The notes beneath the pieces are model-generated. The model searched no databases. It saw only the letters and a list, made by a program, of their open reading frames with translations, and was not told the origin of the DNA. A stretch of 64,000 nt of DNA from JAEUIX01 sp964611125 (GTDB taxonomy: Bacteria; Planctomycetota; Phycisphaerae; Phycisphaerales; UBA1924). Positions within the stretch are counted from its first letter, which is position 1; each line of letters begins with the position of its first letter. The stretch lies in contig CAZSZO010000001.1 in assembly GCA_964611125.1 (NCBI GenBank), positions 124,001 to 188,000 on the forward strand. Direction: 5' to 3'. The translations under genes and the position numbers were made by a program. Shown piece after piece: positions 35,218 to 43,961 of the stretch.

Positions 35218-35607
35218 TCAGCGGCGGAGGCGGCTGAAGTGGACCTCGAGGAACTTCGCGACGTAATCAACGATGCTCAGCGCCTCGGGAATCTCGGGGT
35301 TGCTCGTGGCACCCATGGGCTCGAACCGCATGCCTTTAAAGCGGGCGACGGCCTCACTCAGGGGGAGCCCGAACTGGAGGGCCAGCGAGAACGCCCGGCA
35401 GAAAGCCTGGCACATGCCTGAAATCGTCGAGCCTTCCTTGCTCATCTTGATGAAAATCTCGCCCGGGGAGCCGTCCGCATGGAGTCCGATGGTCAGGTAG
35501 CCTTCATGGCCCCCGATCGTGAACTTGTGGGTGATCGATGAGCGCGTCGGCGGAAGGACCTGTCGGGTGGCGACCATGTCGGGCTTTCCCTTCGACTCCT
35601 CGGTCAT
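35218..35607 (-). CDS. Stand-alone TSCPD-domain protein (class II ribonucleotide reductase C-terminal module)
   Basis: 129 residues from ATG 35607 (GAGGG upstream; an in-frame TTG is 6 bp further out). Sequence matches the C-terminal domain of B12-dependent NrdJ: HKFTIGGHEGYLTIGLH, GEIFIKMSKEGSTISGM, ALQFGLPLSEAV and KGMRFEPMGATSNPEIPEA, ending SIVDYVAKFLEVHF. The catalytic alpha/beta barrel is absent, so it cannot be a reductase by itself. Such free modules accompany planctomycete genomes; the role may be regulatory or in thiol transfer (FCRAF carries a Cys). Confidence 0.83.
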   Translation of the reverse strand: MTEESKGKPDMVATRQVLPPTRSSITHKFTIGGHEGYLTIGLHADGSPGEIFIKMSKEGSTISGMCQAFCRAFSLALQFGLPLSEAVARFKGMRFEPMGATSNPEIPEALSIVDYVAKFLEVHFSRLRR

Positions 35608-35778
35608 CGGCAACCCTCGCGCACGCTTGCGACGGCGTCAGCTGAGACCGGCGGAGATTCGCTGCGATCTGTACTATCGGACGCAGGCCGCTTCTCACCG
35701 CAATGTCTGGCGATTCAACGCGTCGACCAGCCGATCCTATACTCTCGCCGACATTGCGCCGCGGCAGGCAGGCTTTCC

Positions 35779-36135
35779 GTGCACCAAACCACCACCAAAC
35801 CCGCGCCGATCACCGACCGGAGTCAGGTCCTGACGCTGAGCGGCCTGACGCTGCTCATCGTGGTGGCGCTGGCGATGTCGGGGACGAGCCCGAAGGCCCT
35901 GGCCGAGGCGGCTCGGGAAGCGCCCGACCGGATCACTTCCCCGGCGCCGGTGGTGGTGACGGCGGAGCGGCGGGTGCAGCGGGTGCGGCCGCCGGTGTCG
36001 GGGTCGGCGAATGTGAATCCGGTGCGTGCCTCGGGCCGCCTTGAGGGCGGCGGCGGGCGCGAGCGCGGGCGGGTGTTCCCGGGGCCGGGGCGGGTGCGGC
36101 TGGCGCTGCTTGACCTTCCGCCGCCGCGGGGGTGA
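35779..36135 (+). CDS. Possible small membrane protein
   Basis: 118 residues from a GTG start. One hydrophobic segment (QVLTLSGLTLLIVVALAM, about 16-33) and a long Arg/Pro/Gly-rich tail without visible motifs. No family recognised. The codon bias and gap between neighbours make it likely but not certain to be coding. Confidence 0.42.
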   Translation: MHQTTTKPAPITDRSQVLTLSGLTLLIVVALAMSGTSPKALAEAAREAPDRITSPAPVVVTAERRVQRVRPPVSGSANVNPVRASGRLEGGGGRERGRVFPGPGRVRLALLDLPPPRG

Positions 36136-36468
36136 GCGGGTCCGGGCCGGGCATCGCTCCAGCGACGCCGGCGCGGTGCACGCCATGGGGTCTTTCCGGC
36201 CAACGCCGGATCGACGACGCACAGAACCCTGAGAGGCCGCTCGCGGTCCTGCTTGACAGGCCGTGGTGAGCCTTGGCGGGTCATCCAGTTCAACCCACAG
36301 TTCAACCCGGTTCAACCAACAGGTCGAAAGGTCGACACGTCAGCAAGCCACCCGGCGTGCGCGTTCGGAGCGTGTGGCCGTGAGCCGCTGCGGGCCCTGC
36401 CCGCCCATGCGAGCCGCCCCGCCGCCCCAGGCGTTCGGGCACCCAAGATTCTCCGACGGATTCCATCC
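36136..36468. other. Leader region of secA (333 bp)
   Basis: No separate gene seen. The secA frame is open back to 36253 but the family start is at 36469. Three direct copies of GTTCAACC lie at 36288, 36300 and 36310 (12- and 10-bp spacing), and TTGACA occurs at 36253-36258 without a clear -10 box. Confidence 0.5.
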
Positions 36469-39400
36469 ATGAAGCAAGATATTCCTCTCATTGGCCCCAT
36501 CCTCAACCGCATCATCGGGACGAGGAACGACCGGTTCGTGAAGCGGTACACCCAGCGGGTCGAGGCGATCAACAAGCTCGAGCCGGAGATGCGGAAGCTG
36601 ACTGACGGCCAGGTCGCCGGCAAGGTGAAGGAACTGCGGGCCCGCTTCGACGGGGGCGGGGCTGGGGGCAAGGCCGACGCCCTGATGGTTGAGGCCTTTG
36701 CGGTGGCCCGCGAGGCGATGGATCGTGCGGTGGGCATCCGGAGCATCTTCAATCCGGTCCACGCGGCGAAATTTGACCCCAGCCGCCTGTCGGAGCGCGG
36801 CCGGGCGCTGTTCGAGGAGGCCAAGGCGCGGATCGCCGCGCTGGCGCCGGCCCCCCCGGATGGTGCGTTTCTGGGCTGCACCGAGCCGCAGCCGGGGTGG
36901 CTGCAGGCGGAGCTTGAGCCCGAGCTCTATGAGGAGGTGCGCAAGCTGTATCCCGAGAGCCGGCCGCCGTTCCGGGCCCGGCCCTTCGACGTGCAGCTGA
37001 TCGGCGCCATGGTGCTCTACCAGGGCAAGATCAGCGAGATGAAGACCGGCGAGGGCAAGACGATCGTCGGCCCGCTGGCGTGCTATCTGGCGTGCATCGA
37101 GCGGATCAAGGTGCACGTGGTGACGGTGAACGACTACCTGGTGCAGCGCGACCGCGACTGGACGTTCCCCTACTTCCACGCGCTGGGGATGACCGTCGGG
37201 GCGATCCACCCTCAGCACATGCAGGGCGAGGACGTGAAGCGGAAGATGTACCGCTGCGATGTGGTGTACGGCACCACCAGCGAGTTCGGATTCGACTACC
37301 TGCGCGACAACATGAAGCGCTCGGCGGAGCTGCAGGTGCAGAAAATGCGCCAGATGGCGATCGTCGACGAGGTGGACTCGATCCTGATCGACGAGGCCCG
37401 CACGCCGCTGATCATCTCGGGCCCGGCCCACGAGGACCGGCCGAGGTACGAGCTGGCCGACCAGCTGGCCCGGCACCTGCTTCAGAAGCAGCGGCCGTGG
37501 CAGGCTGCCGACGATGCGCTGGAGACGTGCAAGAAGCGGATCAAGGGTCTGGAGGGGGACATCCGCAACGCCCGCGAGAAGGACGCGATCCCCGCGATGC
37601 AGCAGGAGCTGAGCAAGGCGCGGGCCGACCTGCCCCGGGCTGAGGCGGAGCGGACCAAGCACACGCAATACTTCGAGACGCAGCCGGAGCGGAAGGCGGT
37701 GCACCTGACGCACGACGGGATCGCCGAGGCGCAGCGGGCGGCCAACGTGGGATCGTTCTACGTGGGTGAGAACATGGACGTGCCGCACCTGCTGGAGCAG
37801 GCGCTGCGGGCCCACGTGGTGTACCAGCTGGACCGGGACTACATCGTGGCGCCGCAGGAGAACCCCAACACCGGGCGGGTGGAGCCGAGCATCGTGATCG
37901 TGGACGTGAACACGGGCCGGCCGATGGTGGGCCGGCAGTGGTCCGACGGGCTGCACCAGGCGGTTGAGTGCAAGGAGAGCGTCCCGATCAAGCAGGAGAA
38001 CCAGACGGTCGCGACCATCACGATTCAGAACTTTTTCAAGATGTACAAGCGGCTGGCGGGCATGACCGGCACCGCCGACACCGAGGCGCAGGAGTTCCAC
38101 GACATCTACCGGCTGGACGTGGTGAGCATCCCCACCAACAAGCCGGTGACGCGGCGTGACTTCGACGACACGGTGTTCCTGACGGGCAAGGACAAGTGGT
38201 CGCACATCGTCGATGAGATCAAGGCCTTCCACGATGTGGGGCGGCCGGTGCTGGTGGGCACGACCAGCGTTGAGAAGAGCGAGATGCTGGCCCAGATGCT
38301 GCAGCGGCGGCACGGGATCAAGCACGAGGTGCTCAACGCCAAGCAGCACGAGCGCGAGGCCCACATCGTCGAGAACGCCGGGCAACTGGGCCAGGTGATG
38401 ATCGCCACCAATATGGCGGGGCGCGGGACGGACATCAAGCTGGGGCCGGCGGCCCGCGAGGCGCTGCTGCGGCACTGGCAGCTGCGCGAGGTGTGCCCGG
38501 GGTCAGTGACGGTGGAGAGCACCGATGACCAGCTGCGCGAGGCGGTCTACCGCAAGGTGGGCCCGGGGCACCTGGAGATCCCCAAGCGCGAGGTGGAGGC
38601 GCTGGCCTTCCCGGAGCTCGAGCTGCGGCTGCTGCGGCACTGGGCCCGCAAGCACACCTGGGCGTCGGACAAGGCGATCGACCGCGCGTCGGCCGAGGAG
38701 CTGCGCAAGGAGCTCGATCAGCACGGGCGGTTCATGCTGCACCGCATCCGCTGGTTCTCGAGCGTCGAGGACCTGGGCGGGCTGCACGTGATCGGCACCG
38801 AGCGGCACGAGTCGCGGCGCATCGACAACCAGCTGCGCGGGCGGTCGGGCCGGCAGGGCGACAAGGGCTCGACGCGGTTCTTCATCGCGCTCGATGACGA
38901 CCTGATGAAGATGTTCGCCGGCGAGGTGACGATGGCGATCCTCTCCAAGCTGGGCATGAAGGAAGGGGACGCGATCGAGCACCCCATGCTCTCCAAGAGC
39001 GTCGAGCGGGCCCAGCGCAAGGTCGAGGAGCAGAACTTCCAGCGGCGCAAGCACATCCTCGAGTACGACGAGATTCGCGAGCACCAGCGGCAGAAGTTCT
39101 ACGGCCTGCGCCAGCGCGTGCTGGAAGGGCGCGACATGCGCGGGCTGATCTTCGGCTGGATCGGCGAGTCGGTCCGCGACGCGGTGGAGGAGCACCTCAG
39201 CCCCAAGTTCCCGGCGCGGTCCATCGCGGAGTTCGTGAAGTCCAAGACCGACTGCACCATCAGCGACTCGCGCCTGCGGGGGCTGAGCCTGAGCGAGCTG
39301 GACAAGCGCGTCCGCGAGGAGTGCAAGGAGGAGGTCCACTCGCTCATCGGCATCACCGTCGGCGAGTACCTTCCGCCGTCGGAGGGCGACGGGCCGTCGG

Positions 39401-40551
39401 TCGACCTCGACATCCCCGGGCTCATCAAATGGTCCAAGGAGCGGTACGGGGTGGAGTTCAGCGAGAAGGACCTCTCCGGCGAGCAGCACGACTGGTCGCA
39501 GCTGCGCCGCATGGTTGTCGACCGGCTGTACGAGGCCGCGGCGGCCAGGCTCGATGAGATCGACCTGCGCGGGATGGCGGCGTTCCTGGAGCCCAACTAC
39601 GGCGCCCAGGAGCTGTGCAAGTGGGCGGCGAACAAGTTCGACATCGCCATCAAGATCGAGGACGTCGTGAAGGCCCAGACCGAGGGGACCGACAAGGTCG
39701 AGGCGCTGATCCTCGCCGAGACGCAGAAGCTGCACACCAAGCGCGAGGTCGAGTTCCCTGTCGACTTCATGATCGACATGACCCGCATGATGGCCCAGCA
39801 GCAGTCGCAGGTGCAGGCCATGAACCAGCTGGTGAGCTGGGCCAACACCCGCTTCCAGCTCGGCTGGACGCCCGAGCACGTCGCCAAGACCCTCGCCTCG
39901 CCGGCACGGGCCCGCGAGGAGCTCATCAAGGCGAGTCAGAAGTTCCTCGCCGAGGGCGCCCTTGAGAAGGAGGTGCAGGCTGCGATCGCCTGCAAGACCG
40001 ACAACGATCTCGAGGCGCACCTCAAGAACCGCTTCAAGATCGAGCTGCCGGAGGCGATGCGGTTCATGGAGGGCCAGGAGCGGGCCGACGCGATCCGGTC
40101 CAAGATCGAATCGATTCTGCGGGCCGAGTTGCTCTATCTGGAGCGGACCATGCTCCTCGAGGTGCTCGACGACCTCTGGAAGACGCACCTCTACCAGATG
40201 GACCAGGTCTACGACACCATCCATCTGCGCGGCTACAGCCAGCAGGACCCGCGCTACGAGTTCAAGCGCGAGGGCTCGCGGCTCATGAACGAGACCATGC
40301 AGGCGATCCGCGACCGGGTCACCGACTACATCTTCAAGGTCCGGCTGGCGCCTCCCACTCCTCCCACCCCGCAGGCGCCACCGCCGGCGAGGGTGATGGC
40401 GGGTGCGGCCCGCCCGGCGATCAACGGCTCGGGCGCCTCGCGCGCGGGCGCGGCCGGAGGGGGTGCAGGGGGCGGAGGCGATCCGTACTATTCACCGCCC
40501 ATGCCCGCCGCGGCGCCGAACCCGCCGGGTCGGGGACCGACCCAGGGCTGA
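36469..40551 (+). CDS. secA: Preprotein translocase ATPase SecA, enlarged form
   Basis: 1360 residues; most SecA proteins have 800-950. Begins DIPLIGPILNRIIGTRNDRF. Walker A MKTGEGKT (191-198), DEVD box at 300-303 (IVDEVDSILIDEARTPLII), MAGRGTDIKLG and the RGRSGRQGD arginine-finger motif show a working motor. Extra sequence occurs at: ~91-170 before the FDVQLIGAM motif; a coiled, charged stretch near 335-420 after IISGPAHEDRP; ~70 residues between RGTDIKLG and the ESRRIDNQLRGR motif; and ~280 residues within the helical-wing/scaffold region (about 905-1190). The SecB/lipid zinc motif at the C-terminus is missing; a Pro/Gly/Ala tail replaces it. Drives Sec-dependent export, in keeping with many secreted products here. 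Confidence 0.93.
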   Translation: MKQDIPLIGPILNRIIGTRNDRFVKRYTQRVEAINKLEPEMRKLTDGQVAGKVKELRARFDGGGAGGKADALMVEAFAVAREAMDRAVGIRSIFNPVHAAKFDPSRLSERGRALFEEAKARIAALAPAPPDGAFLGCTEPQPGWLQAELEPELYEEVRKLYPESRPPFRARPFDVQLIGAMVLYQGKISEMKTGEGKTIVGPLACYLACIERIKVHVVTVNDYLVQRDRDWTFPYFHALGMTVGAIHPQHMQGEDVKRKMYRCDVVYGTTSEFGFDYLRDNMKRSAELQVQKMRQMAIVDEVDSILIDEARTPLIISGPAHEDRPRYELADQLARHLLQKQRPWQAADDALETCKKRIKGLEGDIRNAREKDAIPAMQQELSKARADLPRAEAERTKHTQYFETQPERKAVHLTHDGIAEAQRAANVGSFYVGENMDVPHLLEQALRAHVVYQLDRDYIVAPQENPNTGRVEPSIVIVDVNTGRPMVGRQWSDGLHQAVECKESVPIKQENQTVATITIQNFFKMYKRLAGMTGTADTEAQEFHDIYRLDVVSIPTNKPVTRRDFDDTVFLTGKDKWSHIVDEIKAFHDVGRPVLVGTTSVEKSEMLAQMLQRRHGIKHEVLNAKQHEREAHIVENAGQLGQVMIATNMAGRGTDIKLGPAAREALLRHWQLREVCPGSVTVESTDDQLREAVYRKVGPGHLEIPKREVEALAFPELELRLLRHWARKHTWASDKAIDRASAEELRKELDQHGRFMLHRIRWFSSVEDLGGLHVIGTERHESRRIDNQLRGRSGRQGDKGSTRFFIALDDDLMKMFAGEVTMAILSKLGMKEGDAIEHPMLSKSVERAQRKVEEQNFQRRKHILEYDEIREHQRQKFYGLRQRVLEGRDMRGLIFGWIGESVRDAVEEHLSPKFPARSIAEFVKSKTDCTISDSRLRGLSLSELDKRVREECKEEVHSLIGITVGEYLPPSEGDGPSVDLDIPGLIKWSKERYGVEFSEKDLSGEQHDWSQLRRMVVDRLYEAAAARLDEIDLRGMAAFLEPNYGAQELCKWAANKFDIAIKIEDVVKAQTEGTDKVEALILAETQKLHTKREVEFPVDFMIDMTRMMAQQQSQVQAMNQLVSWANTRFQLGWTPEHVAKTLASPARAREELIKASQKFLAEGALEKEVQAAIACKTDNDLEAHLKNRFKIELPEAMRFMEGQERADAIRSKIESILRAELLYLERTMLLEVLDDLWKTHLYQMDQVYDTIHLRGYSQQDPRYEFKREGSRLMNETMQAIRDRVTDYIFKVRLAPPTPPTPQAPPPARVMAGAARPAINGSGASRAGAAGGGAGGGGDPYYSPPMPAAAPNPPGRGPTQG

Positions 40552-40794
40552 GCGGGGCCGACGGAAACCTGACAGATTGCGAACACGCTGACAGCGGTTT
40601 GCTGGTGATGGTTGCTTCGCGCGCCCGGGGGTCCGATCATTGCAGTTGACCGCAACAGCCGGCCCGCACGAGCCGTATCGCATGGCGTGCGGCCTTCGTG
40701 CGGGGGCGGGCGGTTCGCGCTCGCCATCTGGGTGAGTGCTTCGTCGTTGTGGTCGTGCTTGAGTGGTGTTTGGGCGACTTTGGGGGAACCAGAC

Positions 40795-41676
40795 ATGATC
40801 GCAACCTCGACGGCAACCGCAAGCACCGCACGCACAGCCGTAGCCAGTCGGCGGCGGGCGTTCACGATGGCCGAGATTCTGATCGTGATCCTGGTGATCT
40901 CGCTGCTGCTGGCGATCAGCCTGACGGTGGGTTCGCGGGTGCTGGATGGCGGCCGCCTGCGGGCCACCGAGCAGACGATGAAGATCGTCGACCAGCTGGT
41001 GACCGAGTACACCGCTTCGACCGGCGGCAAGGTCCCGGCGTTCTACACCAGCACCGACGGCGTGGACTTCCCGATCGTGGACGGTCGGCTGGCCTCCGGC
41101 GGGGCGCCGGGCTCGGGCGGGGGCGGGGCTGGGCTGGTGCAACCGTCGCTCTCGCTGTTCCTGCTTGAGGCGCAGCGGTCGCGCATCGCCGACAAGATGA
41201 TGACCGGCATCGACAGCAAATTCATCACCCGAACGGTGGCGCTGGCTTACGGGTTCCAGGCGACGGCGACGACCGTCGATCTCTCTCCGCTCGACGCACC
41301 GGTGATCCTCGACGGCTGGGGCAACCCCCTCCGCATCGTGCACCCGGCCTTCCACGGCGGCTTCGGCCGCTACTACAAGGGACCGGGCGAGGAGGGCGAG
41401 GAGCGGCTCAACCTGTTCATCAAGCCGCCGGTGACGCTGCTGCGGCCGGGCCCGGCCGACGCGACGGAGTTTTCGCGTTCCTGCCAGCCGTTCGACCCCG
41501 TCGCCACCCAGACCGGCCAGACCGGCGACGCCGACGAAGGACGCTGCCTGGCCAACCGGCCGTACGTCTACAGCATGGGGCGCGACGGGGACGCGGGGAC
41601 GCGCGTGGACAACGTCTATCTGCCCAGCGGCACGCCGCAGTGGCCGACGGAAACGGCCCGCGTCAATCTGGATTGA
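40795..41676 (+). CDS. GspG-like pseudopilin
   Basis: 293 residues; GGGGGA precedes ATG 40795. Prepilin signal RRAFTMAEILIVILVISLLLAI (residues 21-42), with Ala in place of the usual Gly before the cleaved bond and the conserved Glu5. The C-terminal part has DGWGNPLRIVHP and YVYSMGRDGD, motifs of type II secretion major pseudopilins (GspG). It likely belongs to a secretion pseudopilus or a related planctomycete system. A ~40-residue Gly-rich insert (SGGAPGSGGGGAGL) is near residue 100. Confidence 0.82.
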   Translation: MIATSTATASTARTAVASRRRAFTMAEILIVILVISLLLAISLTVGSRVLDGGRLRATEQTMKIVDQLVTEYTASTGGKVPAFYTSTDGVDFPIVDGRLASGGAPGSGGGGAGLVQPSLSLFLLEAQRSRIADKMMTGIDSKFITRTVALAYGFQATATTVDLSPLDAPVILDGWGNPLRIVHPAFHGGFGRYYKGPGEEGEERLNLFIKPPVTLLRPGPADATEFSRSCQPFDPVATQTGQTGDADEGRCLANRPYVYSMGRDGDAGTRVDNVYLPSGTPQWPTETARVNLD

Positions 41677-41829
41677 CTGGCCCCTTGGGGCCGCCGCGGA
41701 AGCGGGTGGCGGCCGGTCGTGCCGGGGAAACCGCGGGTCGGCGGGCTGAGTGTGCGAATAACGCGAATCTGGCTTAGCCAGGGGAATCCGGTTGGCTGGC
41801 GCGGCCGGAGGTGCTAGGATGACATCGAC

Positions 41830-41903
41830 CGGGGCGTAGCGCAGCTTGGTAGCGCGTTTGGTTCGGGACCAAAAGGTCGGAGGTTCAAATCCTCTCGCCC
41901 CGA
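41830..41903 (+). tRNA. tRNA-Pro (anticodon CGG)
   Basis: Full cloverleaf of 74 nt. Acceptor arms CGGGGCG (41830-41836) and CGCCCCG (41896-41902) with discriminator A; D-arm GCGC-AGCTTGGTA-GCGC; anticodon stem TTTGG/CCAAA with loop TTCGGGA (anticodon CGG, reads CCG); T-loop TTCAAAT. The 3' CCA is not encoded. A terminator hairpin follows at 41917. Confidence 0.95.
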
Positions 41904-41916
41904 TTGACGATTGAAG

Positions 41917-41954
41917 CGCCCGCAAACGCCCGGTTTGCGGGCGTTATCGTTTTG
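41917..41954 (+). terminator. Terminator after tRNA-Pro
   Basis: CGCCCGCAAAC pairs perfectly with GTTTGCGGGCG over a 5-nt loop, followed by TTATCGTTTT. A similar hairpin (AACGCCCGCGAG...CTCGTGGGCGTT) lies at about 43866-43892 behind a degenerate copy of the tRNA 3' end. Confidence 0.85.
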
Positions 41955-41981
41955 GCGGCTCGCGGGAGCGCGGGAGCGCGA

Positions 41982-42245
41982 TTACCGCCGCAAATGGCCG
42001 GCCGCTTCGCTGCGAGCGTGCAACTGAGAGCTGAGAGCCGAATTGAACGCCTGCGGGCTCTCCCAATTCCGCAGGTGACCGATGCCGGGCAGCCAGACCA
42101 GTGATGAGCCCTCGATGAGCCGGTGCATCAGATCGGCTTCATCGCGCGGGGTAAACGCATCCTCGTCGCCGCAGACGATCGTCGTCGGACATTGGAGCGA
42201 TGCCAAGACTGGCTCATACGACGGGCGAGGCGAGCGTCCCGGCAA
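41982..42245 (-). pseudogene. Remnant of an alpha/beta-hydrolase gene (C-terminal part only)
   Basis: Minus-strand frame encoding about 85 residues of an alpha/beta-hydrolase C-terminus: SYEPVLASLQCPTTIVCGDE, DAFTPRDEADLMHRLI, WLPGIGHLRNWESPQAFNSAL. It holds the acid Asp region (GDED) and the catalytic-His region (GIGH), but the whole front with the nucleophile elbow is missing; sequence upstream of ~42245 has no similarity. It lies directly behind tRNA-Pro and looks like the product of a deletion or insertion event. Confidence 0.7.
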
Positions 42246-42393
42246 GTAGCGTTTGCCCGTGCCGGCGGACCGCCTGCGGGTTCGGTTGATCCAAGAAGTG
42301 TTCCACTTCATTCACAATCGTGGCGCTCGTCGCGACGCTTTCCGCTTGATGGGGAGTGCTGGCCCCGAATCCCGGGGTCGAAGGAGGCCAAGT

Positions 42394-43506
42394 ATGAACG
42401 CGATAATCCGAACCCTCTTGTTGATCGTGATGTCCGCCCTCGCCTGTGGGGCCACCGGTCAGACGACGGGCTTTACATATCAAGGCCAACTCAAGGACGG
42501 GGATGTGCCGGCTGCCGGGCAGCATGATTTCCGCTTCCGCCTGTTCGACGCCTCCAGCGGGGGGACGCAGCTCGGCACGACCCAGTGCGTCGACAACATC
42601 CAGGTGAACGACGGCGTGTTCACCACCCTGATCGACTTCGGCCCGCAGTTCACCACCACCGCCCAGCGCTTCATCGAGATCCAGGTTCGGCGCGATGTAG
42701 GACAGACCTGCGCCGACACCACCGGCTTCACCACGCTCGCCCCGCGCCAACCGATCACGCCCGCCCCGACCGCCACCCAGGCTGGGTCGGCCTTCTCGCT
42801 GGCGGCTCCCGATGGCTCGCCCGCCAAGGCCGTGTTCGTGGGCAACGACGGCAACGTGGGGATCGGGACCATCTCGCCCGCCACGTCGCTCGACGTGCAG
42901 GCGCCGATCAGTGGCCTAACTCCTGGCGCGGGGGTGCGGATCCGAGGAACGTCTCCGGGCGTTGCGAACCTCGCGTACATGGACTTCTTCAACAGCATCG
43001 GCGCGCGCATCGGCTACGTCGGGGATGGCGGCGGCGCGGACAACTCCATCTATCTTCAATCCGACACGGGCAACGTCGCCCTTAGCACCGCCGCGGGCAC
43101 GACCCTGTCCGCCACGCCCAGCGGCAACGTCGGGATCGGAACAGCCACGCCCGCGGCGAGACTCGATGTGCGCGGCGAGGTGCGATACGGTTCCGTCGGC
43201 CAGTATCGCCCGATCGCGGGAGAAGAGCCGCTGCGCATGATCCGGGGTAAGGCGGACTCCTCCGGTGGTTTGCTCGTGGGACTCGGATGGTCGGCTGTCC
43301 GCGAATCCACGGGCACATTCAGGGTCACGTTCGCGACACCTTTTACCGGTTTGCCGGTCGTTACCGCGAGTGCCGACGCTTCGCTGGGCTTTGTAGTCGC
43401 GACGGTGTCCTCTGTGACCCCTTCGTCGGCTTTGATTCGACTGCGCGATTCTGGAGATTCACTCGTCAATCTGACGTTCGGGTTCATCGCCGTCGGGCCG
43501 CGGTAG
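42394..43506 (+). CDS. Secreted tail-fibre/adhesin-like protein with NVGIGT repeats
   Basis: 370 residues from ATG 42394, preceded by AAGGAGG. Signal peptide (IIRTLLLIVMSALACGATGQ). The first domain (FTYQGQLKDGDVPAAGQHDF) is the FTYQGxL module seen in many Gram-negative surface proteins. Two NVGIGTxxPxxxLDV repeats (at about 150 and 250) are the type used by phage tail fibres and bacterial adhesins. The C-terminal ~90 residues form a separate beta-rich domain. Probably trimeric surface protein; binding target unknown. Lies in the accessory region behind tRNA-Pro. Confidence 0.8.
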   Translation: MNAIIRTLLLIVMSALACGATGQTTGFTYQGQLKDGDVPAAGQHDFRFRLFDASSGGTQLGTTQCVDNIQVNDGVFTTLIDFGPQFTTTAQRFIEIQVRRDVGQTCADTTGFTTLAPRQPITPAPTATQAGSAFSLAAPDGSPAKAVFVGNDGNVGIGTISPATSLDVQAPISGLTPGAGVRIRGTSPGVANLAYMDFFNSIGARIGYVGDGGGADNSIYLQSDTGNVALSTAAGTTLSATPSGNVGIGTATPAARLDVRGEVRYGSVGQYRPIAGEEPLRMIRGKADSSGGLLVGLGWSAVRESTGTFRVTFATPFTGLPVVTASADASLGFVVATVSSVTPSSALIRLRDSGDSLVNLTFGFIAVGPR

Positions 43507-43544
43507 GCCGGCACTCTCCCGTACCGCACTGCAATCCAGCGAGC

Positions 43545-43679
43545 CTTAGAAGTCGATGGACTTTCTGCGGTGCGTGCGAGGCCGAAGCCGAGCAACTTCA
43601 CCGCGCCTTCGGGTGTGACCATCACGTTTCCGGGCTTGATGTCGCGGTGAACGACGCCCTTTTCGTGCGCGGCTTCGTG
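43545..43679 (-). pseudogene. Fragment of a serine/threonine kinase gene
   Basis: About 45 codons on the minus strand: HEAAHEKGVVHRDIKPGN, VMVTPEGAVKLLGFGLARTAE. It matches the catalytic-loop segment of the intact kinase at 43962-46814 (HEKGIIRRDLKPGNVMVTPD) at most positions. The metal-binding Asp of DFG is Gly (LLGFGLA), and the rest of the gene is absent. It lies downstream of a copy of the 56-bp element that also stands before the intact kinase, so it looks like a decayed paralogue. Confidence 0.75.
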
Positions 43680-43803
43680 ATCCCTCGTTCTCTACTATCG
43701 CTTCAGTCGGCGCCCCTGTCATCGGTTGCGCTCATGCTGAGGCAACGGTACCCTCAGTCTGACGAATCCGCCTTGGTGCCCAGCAACCAGCGTATCTCCG
43801 ATT

Positions 43804-43859
43804 CCCACACCCTAACGCCCTCCAACAAAAGTTCTATTGGTGTACTGTCACCCCGATTG
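43804..43859. repeat. 56-bp element, copy A (with tRNA 3'-end-like terminus)
   Basis: Shares TCCCA-n-ACCCTAACGCCCTCC, then TTCTA-TGGTG-AC-TCACCCCGATT with copy B at 46829-46885. Its last 14 bases (CTGTCACCCCGATT) match 12 of 14 bases of the tRNA-Pro 3' end (41892-41905), and a hairpin resembling the tRNA terminator follows. It lies upstream (minus strand) of the kinase fragment. Confidence 0.75.
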
Positions 43860-43961
43860 AAGTACGAACGCCCGCGAGCCGCGCTCGTGGGCGTTTGTGT
43901 TCGAGGCCCATGTGGTTCAGGCAGAAGCGATGTGGCGTGCTTCTCGCCGAGGCCGCCGCCA

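Noticed and set aside
36253..36468. N-terminal extension of SecA
   Set aside because: The frame is open, but SecA similarity begins at MKQDIPL and the extension has no conserved features.
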